From Bdellovibrionales bacterium (GTDB lineage Bacteria > Pseudomonadota > Alphaproteobacteria > UBA9219), in the NCBI GenBank assembly GCA_041662785.1, contig JBAZRW010000017.1, positions 1 through 24,773 on the forward strand: a stretch of DNA of 24,773 bases. The letters are read 5' to 3'. Positions 1 to 7,031 of the stretch are shown piece after piece; within the stretch, counting starts at the first letter, position 1; each line of letters opens with the position of its first letter. The notes under the pieces were generated by a model. The model was not told where the DNA came from. It saw only the letters and a program-made list of their open reading frames with translations, and did no database searches. The position numbers and the translations under genes were made by a program.

Positions 1-84
1 GAAAAACATCCACACTTCGGACAGTTTTTGTTGTGACACCTTCAAAAACTCCCTTTTCCTCAAATCTATCATAAACTTATACGA

Positions 85-115
85 AATCTACCCACACCTT
101 TTTGATCATTATGCC
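85..115. repeat. Inverted copy of a 30-base segment found at the far end of the window
   Basis: Bases 85-115 match the reverse complement of 24665-24694, differing by one extra T in a T run. At the far end the segment is the coding sequence for residues NLPTPFDHYA of a partial gene. Here the extra base breaks that frame, so this copy looks like a decayed fragment or shared repeat. No larger gene can be read around it. Confidence 0.7.
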
Positions 116-127
116 CCCTTTAGCGTC

Positions 128-147
128 ATCCCCGCGAAAGCGGGGAT
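128..147. repeat. Palindromic REP-like element
   Basis: A perfect 8-base inverted repeat (ATCCCCGC and GCGGGGAT) encloses a GAAA loop. This is the core of a dispersed palindromic repeat common in proteobacterial intergenic DNA, whose translation typically gives VIPAKAGIP. It lies between the fragment at 85-115 and the dehydrogenase remnant. I see only one copy in the window. Confidence 0.75.
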
Positions 148-231
148 CCCGTTTTCTTGTTTCTTTATAGGTTAGTTCATAGGCGGATTGGTATCACTCT
201 ACGCGCATCGAAACAAACAGCTCCCAAAAGC

Positions 232-1131
232 CTAAACGCTTCCCCGTCCGATTGAGGTATAGGCAACCCCTGTCTTAGCCATCTCTTCCGGCTTGTAGAC
301 ATTGCGCAAATCGACAAGAACGGGAGCCTGCATGATCTGCTTGGCTTGTTCGAAATCAATGGAGCGAAACTCGTTCCACTCGGTCAGGATCACGGCCACG
401 CAAGCGCCTTGCAAGGCATCATAGGTATCCTTCATCCAATTCACGTTTGGCAAAAGCTTTCCCGCTTCCTCCATCGCGACAGGGTCAAAGGCCTGCACAA
501 CCGCACCCGCCGCTTGCAACGCCGGAATAACGTCAAGCGCCACGCTATCGCGCATGTCATCGGTGTTGGGCTTAAACGATACGCCAAGCACGGCAACCTT
601 CTTGCCCCTTACATCGCCGCCTGCCGCCGCGATGACGCGCTCCGCCATATGGGCCTTGCGCTTATTGTTAATGTCCACCACGGTTTCAATAATACGCATG
701 GGCGCGCCAACTTGCTGCGCTGTTTTCACAAGAGCAAGCGTATCCTTAGGAAAACAGGAGCCGCCGTAACCAGGGCCTGCGTGCAAGAACTTTTTGCCGA
801 TACGTCCATCAAGGCCGATGCCACGCGCAACATCCTGCACATTCGCGCCGACCTTTTCGCACAAATCGGCGATCTCGTTAATAAAGGTAATCTTGGCCGC
901 CAAAAACGCGTTGCCCGCGTATTTCGTCAGCTCTGACGATTCCAGCGTCGTTTCAAGAATGGGCGTTTCCAGCAAATATAGGGGACGATAAAGCGCACGC
1001 ATCACCTCGCCCACCTTGGGATTGTTTGTGCCGAACACCACGCGATCGGGACGCATAAAATCGCCAAGGGCAAGCATCCCTTTTTTTACTTCGACAAGAT
1101 ATCCTCTGCCCTTCGGGAGAGTGATGGTCAA
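232..1131 (-). pseudogene. ugd: UDP-glucose 6-dehydrogenase, 5'-truncated remnant
   Basis: The enzyme oxidises UDP-glucose to UDP-glucuronate with NAD+, a precursor for capsule, exopolysaccharide and modified lipid A. The open frame matches the central and C-terminal parts of the family: DFMRPDRVVFG, the helical segment ESSELTKYAGNAFLA, the active-site loop GYGGSCFPKD with the catalytic cysteine, and the C-terminal UDP-binding domain with KVAVLGVSFKPNTDDMRDS. The family is usually about 430-440 residues. Here about 130-140 N-terminal residues, including the GxGYVG NAD-binding fold, are absent, and the frame opens at a TTG with no homology before roughly residue 15. Without the NAD domain it should be inactive as a dehydrogenase. 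The break lies on the side facing the prophage remnant, so a deletion or insertion there is the likely cause. Confidence 0.85.
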
Positions 1132-1179
1132 TGATGCTTTGTTTTACAAAGAGGTCTTCTTCAAGTAATAAATAGCCCA

Positions 1180-1260
1180 TGCTATATGGCCTTTTAAATG
1201 CAGAAAAATTGGTGCCTGAAAACGCTCAGGCCAGAAATTAACGCGCCTTAGCATATAGCA
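1180..1260. repeat. Nested inverted repeats next to the prophage end
   Basis: A 9-base inverted repeat (TGCTATATG at 1180-1188, CATATAGCA at 1252-1260) surrounds a second hairpin (GCCTGA at 1214-1219, TCAGGC at 1226-1231). No gene is readable across it. It sits between the truncated dehydrogenase and the last phage gene. Confidence 0.5.
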
Positions 1261-1269
1261 AAGAAGTAT

Positions 1270-1321
1270 GCCCTGTTTCCACTATTAGCTGTTATGGTTA
1301 ATAGTTTCATGAAAACAGGGC
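1270..1321. repeat. Long imperfect hairpin after the phage head genes
   Basis: The arms GCCCTGTTT (1270-1278) and AAACAGGGC (1313-1321) are perfect complements. Inside them CTATTA (1282-1287) pairs with TAATAG (1299-1304). The hairpin begins 8 bases past the stop codon of the DUF2190 gene, so it could slow or end transcription from the minus strand, but no T run follows. It could also be a recombination site remnant. Confidence 0.5.
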
Positions 1322-1329
1322 CTTTACAC

Positions 1330-1674
1330 CTACGCCGCGACCGCCGTACTAACCCCATCCAGCCTTACGCGGGCGGAGGTCGTGCCGTTGGCGGCGGCAA
1401 GGGTGACAACACCGACGGGAGCCATGCCCGATGCTGGGGCGACGATTTGGTTGTTGGCGGCGTCCCATGACACGCGCGCGCAAGCGTCCAAAGCAATGTT
1501 AGCGGCCTTGGGGAGAGTGAACACGCCTTGCGTGGCAAGCTCCAAAATGCCGCCCACGCTTGTGGCCTTGGTCGCCACGCCAAACAGGTTGCCGATAAGG
1601 ACTCCTTGGCCCGATAAAAGAGCCGTGGGTGCGATCACGGTGATAACGTCGCCTTTTTGAATAAAGTTTCTCAT
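1330..1674 (-). CDS. DUF2190 family phage capsid-associated protein
   Basis: A 114-residue protein with the family's opening pattern MRNFIQKGDVITV, then GVLIGNLFGVAT, ELATQGVFTLPK and a C-terminal GVVTLAAANGTTSARVRL. DUF2190 proteins are small, beta-rich and usually encoded next to the major capsid gene; they are thought to decorate or stabilise the head. The ATG is preceded by a good AAAGGAG site 9 bases upstream, and it begins 3 bases after the gpW-like gene ends, so the two are co-transcribed. The length is normal for the family and the frame is intact. It is the last phage gene before the truncated ugd: no tail genes follow. Confidence 0.85.
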   Translation of the reverse strand: MRNFIQKGDVITVIAPTALLSGQGVLIGNLFGVATKATSVGGILELATQGVFTLPKAANIALDACARVSWDAANNQIVAPASGMAPVGVVTLAAANGTTSARVRLDGVSTAVAA

Positions 1675-1677
1675 GGA

Positions 1678-1890
1678 TTAGACTCCTTTGCTTGAGTTGA
1701 TGCGCACTTGCGTGATGCGCTGGGTGGTGGTGGAGGTGATGCGCCGTTCAAGATCGGCCAACGCGGTTGCCATTTCCGCGTCGGTGGCGTAGGACACGCG
1801 CTTGCCGTCATATTCGACGGTGCGGATTCCGGCGTAACGCGCCTTTAACAGCGCGTCACGCCATGCCGTGAGTTGGGCGGTGTCTGTCAC
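1678..1890 (-). CDS. gpW-like phage head-tail joining protein
   Basis: A 70-residue protein that resembles lambda gpW in size and pattern: an N-terminal helix (TAQLTAWRDALLKARY), a beta-hairpin around VEYDGKRVSYA, then a second helix (EMATALADLERRI) and a basic tail. gpW closes the portal vertex after DNA packaging and prepares it for the tail. The start is GTG at 1890, directly after the TAA of the capsid gene, with GAGGG about 8 bases upstream. In lambda-type phages gpW usually precedes the portal gene; here it follows the capsid gene, so another small head-completion protein is possible. The frame is intact. Confidence 0.7.
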   Translation of the reverse strand: MTDTAQLTAWRDALLKARYAGIRTVEYDGKRVSYATDAEMATALADLERRITSTTTQRITQVRINSSKGV

Positions 1891-3678
1891 TTACGTGCCC
1901 TCATTCATGTGCCAGCCGCGCCAATCGACAAAGCCCGCGCCATAATCCAAGAGAACGCGCACTTCCACGCCGTCTACATCCCAGCCGGATTTGCTTTCGA
2001 CTTGTGGGCCTTCGCCGCCCGCGAGATAGGCGAACTCAAGCCCGTCAATTTCTGCGGGATCGGCTGTGATAAACCAGCGCGTCGCGCTTGTCAGGCGCGG
2101 CTCGACAATCAGCGTGAAGGAATTGGAGAAAGGATTTACGTCGCTGGCTTTGGCTGCCGCAATCGTCGCCAGCCACTTTTCAGCGGTGGTTTCTAGCGCG
2201 GGCGGTACAAGCAGATATTTAGGCGTGACGCTGATACGTTGCCCCGAAAGCCCTTTTTGGCTGCGCATAGAAAGGCGGGCGTCCGATAAGGTTGTGTCCG
2301 CAATCACACCGCCCGCCGCCGCAAGATTGGCATGGTCGGCATGAAACAGTGTCTTTCCGTCATTGAGCTTGGGGCCGCCGCCCGCATTGGATTCAAGGAG
2401 GGATACAAGAGTCAGGGATTCCGTTTCCGCCGCCGCTTGCCCCATGCGCCGCGAGAGGTCGGAGAACGCGCCCAGATCGTCATTGACCAGCACTTGGCGC
2501 GTGACGCCGATTTTCTTGGCGAAGGTTTCAATGCGATAGGCCTCTTTCGCCTCGACCATCGAGCCGGATTTAATCTCGCCATGCTCGTTGAGCCTTTCCA
2601 GCAAGGGGGCTTCGCCCAGCATGATCTTGTTGACGGCGCGAAAATCCTTGGCCGTTGTCTGCCGCCCCAGCATACGAATGCCGGACGGGGCCGCTTGATA
2701 GGCTGCGCGAAGGGTGCGCCCTACCGTATCGCCCAGAATGATCCCGAAATCGCTTGTGGTGTGCAAGGCACGGGTGATAAGCGTCGCGGGCGAAAGACCC
2801 GTGACCGATGCGCCGCGCAAGGTCAAGATTTCTTTTGCCATGTCCGCGCACGTCGCATAGGCATAACGTCGCGCGGGTTCGGACAGTTGGTGCGTCGGAT
2901 TGATGCGGGCATACAAAGCCTCGCCCATTTGCTGGGCGCGGACGGTTGGCTCGTCATGGTCTTGCACGATTTCCATGCGCGTTTGCTCGGTGCGAATGGA
3001 CGGGCCGCGTTGTGCCAACGTATCAAACGCCGCCTTGCGGGTTTCGTCCGGAGTAGCGTTCGCGTCGATTTGCGTGTCGATAAAGGCTTGATCCAATCCC
3101 GCGACACGGGCGATGCTGCGGATCTCGGCATTGACGGCGGCGCGGTCAATTTTGTTGTCGGTATTGATGATGGTTTCGGGCATGTGGTTTTCCTCCTTAC
3201 GAATGGTTGCGCCGGGATCGGCGGGTGTGGGAACGAGTGAGATTTCTATCGGCGTCCAGCGCGTGGCGGTCAGGGTGCGCTTACCGTTTTCTTTGCCTTC
3301 CGCCCACGCCTCGACGGTGTAGCCGACCGAGATATGGCGCAGGATGCCGGAAAGAACGTCTTGCCAAATAGGTTCGACCTCGGCGCGGGTTGAAAACTGG
3401 ATGATCGCTTTTCCATCTTTGCCGTCCACGTTTGCACTGCGAACCGTCCCCAGCACGTCGCGCACCGCGCCTTGTTTGTGCGCGTCAAGGACGCTGGCCC
3501 CGATAAGGCGTGACAGATCGACGGCGGCGGGTTCGAGCGACAGCCGCTCAAAATACTCGCCGCTCATGTCGCGGCGGCGCACGGGAGATCCCGTACTCCA
3601 CACAACCTCAATCGTGCGGGCGTCGGCATTGGCTGTTTGCGGCGCGAGGCTCGCGCTACGGGTCAAAAGATCAGGCAT
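1891..3678 (-). CDS. Phage prohead protease / major capsid protein fusion
   Basis: A 595-residue fusion. The N-terminal part (about 20-165) is an HK97-type prohead serine protease: VLDAHKQGAVRDVLG carries the probable catalytic His67, and LRHISVGYTVE the probable Ser117, followed by the typical TPIEISLVPTPADPGA. A charged linker leads to a Mu gpT-like major capsid domain from about 290 to the end, with GEAPLLERLNEHGEIK, TRQVLVNDDLGAF and a C-terminal GVEVRVLLDYGAGFVDWRGW. Such fusions are known in alphaproteobacterial prophages: the protease matures the head and the capsid domain forms the shell. I chose ATG 3678 rather than an upstream one because it has an AGGAA site and overlaps the portal stop by 8 bases, as is usual in phages. 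The frame is intact and full length although its portal partner is truncated. Confidence 0.88.
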   Translation of the reverse strand: MPDLLTRSASLAPQTANADARTIEVVWSTGSPVRRRDMSGEYFERLSLEPAAVDLSRLIGASVLDAHKQGAVRDVLGTVRSANVDGKDGKAIIQFSTRAEVEPIWQDVLSGILRHISVGYTVEAWAEGKENGKRTLTATRWTPIEISLVPTPADPGATIRKEENHMPETIINTDNKIDRAAVNAEIRSIARVAGLDQAFIDTQIDANATPDETRKAAFDTLAQRGPSIRTEQTRMEIVQDHDEPTVRAQQMGEALYARINPTHQLSEPARRYAYATCADMAKEILTLRGASVTGLSPATLITRALHTTSDFGIILGDTVGRTLRAAYQAAPSGIRMLGRQTTAKDFRAVNKIMLGEAPLLERLNEHGEIKSGSMVEAKEAYRIETFAKKIGVTRQVLVNDDLGAFSDLSRRMGQAAAETESLTLVSLLESNAGGGPKLNDGKTLFHADHANLAAAGGVIADTTLSDARLSMRSQKGLSGQRISVTPKYLLVPPALETTAEKWLATIAAAKASDVNPFSNSFTLIVEPRLTSATRWFITADPAEIDGLEFAYLAGGEGPQVESKSGWDVDGVEVRVLLDYGAGFVDWRGWHMNEGT

Positions 3679-4030
3679 TGGTGGCGGTTCCTTCACTGGG
3701 TGGGTTGCTGGCGTTAGCAGGTGGCGTTTGAAAGCTAAGGCCGAGTTCTTTTTCCCGCGCATGATCGGCGGCAATCGCGGCGTCAACTTCCTCGGCGTCA
3801 TAGCCGCGCTCGGCAATCGACTGGCTGCGGCTTTTCAGACCCGCGTTGATTTGCATGATTTCCGCGTTGGCGTCTTTTTGTGGATCGACCCAATCCCATT
3901 TGGGCGGCAACCAATCGACGTCCAGAAAACTCGCGGGGTCGCGATCAAAATCACGCGCGGGGATATGACCAGCCAACACCGCGAGGCGCACAAAACGCTC
4001 CCACACGGGGCGGCAGAATTGAAAGACGAT
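3671..4030 (-). pseudogene. Lambda-family phage portal protein, C-terminal remnant
   Basis: About 118 C-terminal residues of a lambda gpB-type portal are readable: FQFCRPVWERFVRLAVLAGH, WLPPKWDWVDPQKDANAE and INAGLKSRSQSIAERGYDAEEV, all typical of the family. A full portal is roughly 500 residues and forms the dodecameric DNA channel of the head. Similarity stops near 4025; beyond that the open frame continues to 4135 only as the antisense of a restriction endonuclease fragment. The portal was therefore cut by a deletion or recombination joining it to foreign DNA. It ends in TGA overlapping the start of the protease/capsid gene. Confidence 0.8.
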
Positions 4031-4381
4031 CACGCTATGGGGCGACAGCTTACCCGTGTAGGCAAAACAGGGGATGGCGGCATAGATGGCATTATCAACG
4101 AAGACGTCTTGGGGCTTGATGTTATTTATCTCCAAGCCAAACGATACCAGCCAGACGCCACAATCTCGTCAGAAGTCATTCGCGGCTTTTCAGGGGCGTT
4201 GACTGGCAAGGGAGCGACCAAGGGCGTGTTCGTTGCAACGTGTAAGTTTTCACCCTCTGCACGAGAGTTTGCAGCAAATAACAAGCTTCAAAAAATGGTA
4301 CTTATAGACGGCAACGATTTTCCGCCCATGCACCTTTTTGATTGTCGTACCATTCCCGCCCAACAAGCTCAAAAGTCGTAG
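4025..4381 (+). pseudogene. Mrr-type restriction endonuclease fragment
   Basis: Read on the plus strand, this piece shows the catalytic core of a Mrr_cat endonuclease: VGKTGDGGIDGIINED, then LGLDVIYLQAKRY, EVIRGFSGALTGKGATKGVFV and KMVLIDGNDF. The acidic residue of GIDG and the lysine of QAK form the PD-(D/E)xK-type site that cuts methylated or foreign DNA. The N-terminal target-recognition region is missing, with no start codon of its own, and similarity ends soon after LIDG near 4340, where the frame runs into the antisense of the integrase piece. It is a double-truncated fragment and should be non-functional. It lies in opposite orientation to the phage genes on both sides. Confidence 0.78.
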
Positions 4382-4670
4382 CTGCGTTCAAAAGCGCATC
4401 ACGTTTTTGCCCTTTCTTATGTTCGGATGGGTCAGTTCCCTCAGAAAGCATCTTTCTTGCCATGTCGCGCTTGCTTCGAGCTTCAGCAAGGGAAGTTTCT
4501 GGATACACCCCTAAGGAAATGCGCTTCTCTTTTTTGAGAAACTTGTATTTATAGCGCCAATAACGACCGCCAGAAGGGGCGACTTCAAGATAAAGGCCTC
4601 GGGAATCATTCATCCGATAGACCTTTGGGGCTGATTTGGCACTTTTACATTCTTTGTCCGTAAGCGGCAT
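4302..4670 (-). pseudogene. Tyrosine integrase, N-terminal remnant (DUF4102 type)
   Basis: The N-terminal arm-binding domain of a P4/prophage-type tyrosine recombinase is clear: MPLTDKECKSAK, then RGLYLEVAPSGGRYWRYKYK, ISLGVYPETSLAEAR and TFELVGREWYDN. Such integrases are about 400 residues. Here only about 110 are recognisable; the catalytic R-H-R-Y domain is absent, and the reading frame ends at 4302 inside the Mrr fragment. I place the start at ATG 4670, where homology begins and GGAG lies 10 bases upstream. The gene begins downstream of the 3' end of a tRNA, as expected for an element that inserts at tRNA 3' ends. The product cannot recombine DNA, so the element is immobile by itself. Confidence 0.85.
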
Positions 4671-4671
4671 A

Positions 4672-4722
4672 GTGGGGCAACTCCAAAACGCAGTAACCCA
4701 CATGCCCCATTAGTTGCCCCAC
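4672..4722. repeat. Inverted repeat at the integrase start
   Basis: GTGGGGCAA at 4672-4680 and TTGCCCCAC at 4714-4722 are perfect 9-base complements immediately upstream of the integrase ATG. They could be an operator or an arm-type binding site of the integrase, or a hairpin in its leader. Function is inferred only from position. Confidence 0.5.
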
Positions 4723-4793
4723 TTAGGGGCTGGAAGCACGTGGTTTTCGACGGACAGTCTAGAACATTATTTTGGAGATTTCACTAGTAATAT

Positions 4794-4825
4794 GAAGACG
4801 TTAGGGGACATCCTCGGACGTCTTC
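4794..4825 (-). terminator. Possible weak terminator after the tRNA
   Basis: GAAGACGT and ACGTCTTC form an 8-base stem around a 16-base loop, 12 bases downstream of the tRNA 3' end on the minus strand. No clear T run follows, so it may be a processing or att-related hairpin instead. Confidence 0.35.
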
Positions 4826-4836
4826 AAATCGTTATT

Positions 4837-4911
4837 TGGTAGCAGCGGAGGGATTTGAACCCCCGACCAAGGGATTATGATTCCCCTGCTCTACCGCTGA
4901 GCTACGCTGCC
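4837..4911 (-). tRNA. tRNA with CAU anticodon, probably elongator tRNA-Met
   Basis: The 75-base minus-strand sequence folds as a full cloverleaf: acceptor GGCAGCG with CGCTGCT, D-arm GCTC/GAGC, anticodon stem GGGGA/TCCCT around ATCATAA, T-arm GGGGG/CCCTC with TTCAAAT, and an encoded CCA. The anticodon is CAU. It lacks the initiator hallmarks (unpaired first base pair, three G:C pairs in the anticodon stem in the usual order), so elongator Met is the likely identity. A lysidine-modified tRNA-Ile reading AUA also has CAU and cannot be excluded by eye. A prophage integrase stub follows its 3' end, which suggests the tRNA end was an integration target. Confidence 0.93.
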
Positions 4912-4931
4912 ACGTTACTTGCGAGGGGGGA

Positions 4932-4961
4932 GTCATAGGGCACAGCGATAGGGAAAGTCAA
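4932..4961 (-). promoter_or_regulatory. Probable promoter of the CAU tRNA
   Basis: On the minus strand TTGACT (4961-4956) is followed after 18 bases by TATGAC (4937-4932). The -35 matches the consensus at five of six positions and the -10 at four of six. The tRNA begins 20 bases further on, and no gene lies between. Confidence 0.55.
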
Positions 4962-5108
4962 GCGTTTCAAGCATAAAAAAGGCGAAAAAGGGGGTAAAAA
5001 AGGTGTCAAAAACAGGCTTAAAAAGCGCAAAAAGAGACAGTTTTAAGACAGAACCAAGCCCTCATTCATAGACAAGTTAGAGTCCTTCCCACGTTCTTGG
5101 ATAGGGTC

Positions 5109-5675
5109 TTATTGTAGGTTGCACTCCGCCGAACGGTTTGAGCGGTTGGTAGGCGTTATCTCAGTACGAGGTAAATCATTAAATACCTCACATACCGGTT
5201 TGTTCATTTTTCCTTCTCGAACACGTTTCATAAAAGCTGAAACCTCGAAATATTTTGGCAAACTGCTTTGAACTTTCCCATCTTCGGAGCAGGTTATTTC
5301 TGTAAGGGCACAATAATATTCCGTTTTGGCACCAATAACGATACGGCATAGTCCAATCATTGGAAATTGAAAGTCAATGTGATCCCCCCCCCTGATATCA
5401 GCCTTATTTACAAAATCGGATCCAGTGCTTTCATACACCTGACCTGTCTGTAGCGCTAGATATGTGGCCAATGCCGAAGCCACAGCGGGTACAGGCCCAA
5501 ACTGAAATTTCTCGAATCCTTGCCCCTGCAACAGATTGACTATTGCAACGGAATCCTCAACCTTTTTCCTGTATTCTATTTCAGATTCGCTCATCGCACC
5601 TTCATCAGGGAGTCTCCCATCACAGGTACGTATTTCGGCGTTTTCACAAATCTTCCTGTTGAGCCTCTCGACCAT
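5109..5675 (-). CDS. Hypothetical protein, 188 residues
   Basis: I do not recognise this protein. It has a near-perfect AGGAGG ribosome binding site 5 bases before its ATG, which makes translation likely. There is no signal peptide or clear membrane segment. The N-terminal third is charged and helical (SESEIEYRKKVEDSVAIVNLL); the middle is mixed (VASALATYLALQTGQVYE, HIDFQFPMIGLCRIVIG); cysteines are scattered (ICENAEIRTC, YYCALTEITC). It lies between the tRNA that probably served as an integration site and the core gene mnmA, so it may be cargo of an island or an unrelated lineage-specific gene. No partner gene is adjacent: the nearest genes are a tRNA and mnmA, with 150-200 bases on each side. 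Confidence 0.7.
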   Translation of the reverse strand: MVERLNRKICENAEIRTCDGRLPDEGAMSESEIEYRKKVEDSVAIVNLLQGQGFEKFQFGPVPAVASALATYLALQTGQVYESTGSDFVNKADIRGGDHIDFQFPMIGLCRIVIGAKTEYYCALTEITCSEDGKVQSSLPKYFEVSAFMKRVREGKMNKPVCEVFNDLPRTEITPTNRSNRSAECNLQ

Positions 5676-5830
5676 TTTTACCTCCTAAAAAATATGAATT
5701 CATTTACTAAATATAACCATCACGATCCACTGCCCACTTAGTGGACGAGCTGATTATACAATAAAATTGCCAAGACAAGGTAATGTTCTTAATAGTTTCA
5801 CGACGGGCCTTGATGTTACGGCCTAACAGC

Positions 5831-6904
5831 CTACTCACTGCCAACGATCCACCCGCCCCCCAGAAGGCGCGAGCCATCATATAACGCTGCCCGTTGTCCC
5901 TTGGCAACGCCATAGGTCGGCGCATCAAGATGAAGCGTACCGCCACCGTTTTCTATCGCGTAAAAACGCGCCGCAAGAGGAGCCTGAGCAGAGCGCAGCT
6001 TTGTTGTCACGCAAAGACCCTCGGCAGGCACGTCGTCGCCCAACCAATTCACATCCTGTAAATGAACGATCCGCCGCGCTAACGCTTCGCGTGGACCAAC
6101 GATCACCTTATTGTTTTTTGGCTCCAGAGAGAGAACGAACAAGGGATCATTGTGATCTCCCTCGCGATGACCAAGGCTTAGCCCTTTGCGTTGGCCAACA
6201 GTGAAGAACGCAAGACCTTGATGATGACCCAAAACGCACCCCGCCTGATCAACGATCTCGCCTGCTTGAAAAGCATCGGGACAAAAACGCTTTACAACGG
6301 CGGCATAGTCACCACCTTCCACAAAGCAAATATCCTGACTGTCCAACTTATGGGCTACAGGTAATTTATAACGCAAGGCCAGCGCCCGCGTTTCGCTTTT
6401 ATCCATCGCCCCCAAAGGAACGCGCATAAAGTCGATCTGTTCTTGGGTCAATGCCGAAAGGAAGTAGCTTTGGTCCCGCACAGGGTCGCTGCCCGTATGC
6501 AACTGCGCGCCGCCGTCCGTTTCCACGCGCCGCACATAATGTCCTGTCACAAGAGCCGTTGTCCCTTGCTCCTTGGCCGCATCGATCAACGCACCAAATT
6601 TAATCAACCGATTGCAGCGCACACAAGGCGATGGTGTTTCGCCGCGGGCATAACTTTCTGCAAAAGGCCCCATCACACATAAGGCAAAGCGCTCGGTCAG
6701 ATCGATGACATGGTGAGGGATGTCGAGTGCAGCAGCGACCTGCACCGCATCGTCTGTCCTGTCCCCTTTTTGCAAGCGCATGGTGAAAGCCACAACGTCC
6801 GCCCCCCCCTCCTTTAGGAGCGCGGCGGCCACGGCGCTATCCACACCGCCCGATAGAGCGACGGCAAAACGCGGGTGTATTGTCTCGTCTGGCAAATGGG
6901 TCAT
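5831..6904 (-). CDS. mnmA: tRNA-specific 2-thiouridylase MnmA
   Basis: MnmA puts sulfur on C2 of uridine 34 in the wobble position of tRNAs for Lys, Glu and Gln, using ATP to adenylate the base and a cysteine persulfide fed by the sulfur relay. The 357-residue protein is complete. The PP-loop SGGVDSA is at 18-24. Catalytic Cys97 lies in CVRCNRLIKFG, and the second cysteine, Cys193, in DSQDICFV. TGHYVRR, DQSYFLSAL and the C-terminal beta-barrel with GQRKGLSLGHREG and GGGWIV follow. The ATG at 6904 leaves only about ten residues before the conserved fold, with a poor Shine-Dalgarno. It stands alone, divergent from the chemoreceptor gene. Confidence 0.95.
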   Translation of the reverse strand: MTHLPDETIHPRFAVALSGGVDSAVAAALLKEGGADVVAFTMRLQKGDRTDDAVQVAAALDIPHHVIDLTERFALCVMGPFAESYARGETPSPCVRCNRLIKFGALIDAAKEQGTTALVTGHYVRRVETDGGAQLHTGSDPVRDQSYFLSALTQEQIDFMRVPLGAMDKSETRALALRYKLPVAHKLDSQDICFVEGGDYAAVVKRFCPDAFQAGEIVDQAGCVLGHHQGLAFFTVGQRKGLSLGHREGDHNDPLFVLSLEPKNNKVIVGPREALARRIVHLQDVNWLGDDVPAEGLCVTTKLRSAQAPLAARFYAIENGGGTLHLDAPTYGVAKGQRAALYDGSRLLGGGWIVGSE

Positions 6905-7031
6905 TAATAGGAGCCGTAACCCATCAACTAAGCCAAAACAATAGAAAAATTTAAATTAATGACTCTTGCTTTAAAGAAACGAATCAACCTAAATTAACCA
7001 TACTTATCTCCCCGCCTTTAAGGAACTAGCC

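Noticed and set aside
346..936. Plus-strand open frame of 196 codons over ugd
   Set aside because: It is the antisense of a clear UDP-glucose dehydrogenase frame and shows no motif.
2332..3240. Plus-strand frame of 302 codons across the capsid gene
   Set aside because: Antisense of the protease/capsid fusion, which has strong family matches and proper start sites.
3679..3816. Longer N-terminus for the protease/capsid protein
   Set aside because: The added 46 residues overlap portal coding sequence, and ATG 3678 has the better ribosome binding site.
4912..5108. Purine-rich tract as a possible repeat array
   Set aside because: A-rich runs vary in spacing and sequence, with no conserved repeat unit and no CRISPR-like spacing.
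5726..5745. TCCACT/AGTGGA hairpin downstream of mnmA
   Set aside because: The stem is only six bases and no T run follows, so a terminator is not supported.
6940..7031. CtrA-type TTAA-N7-TTAA site before the chemoreceptor
   Set aside because: TTAACC is present, but no second half-site lies at the right spacing.
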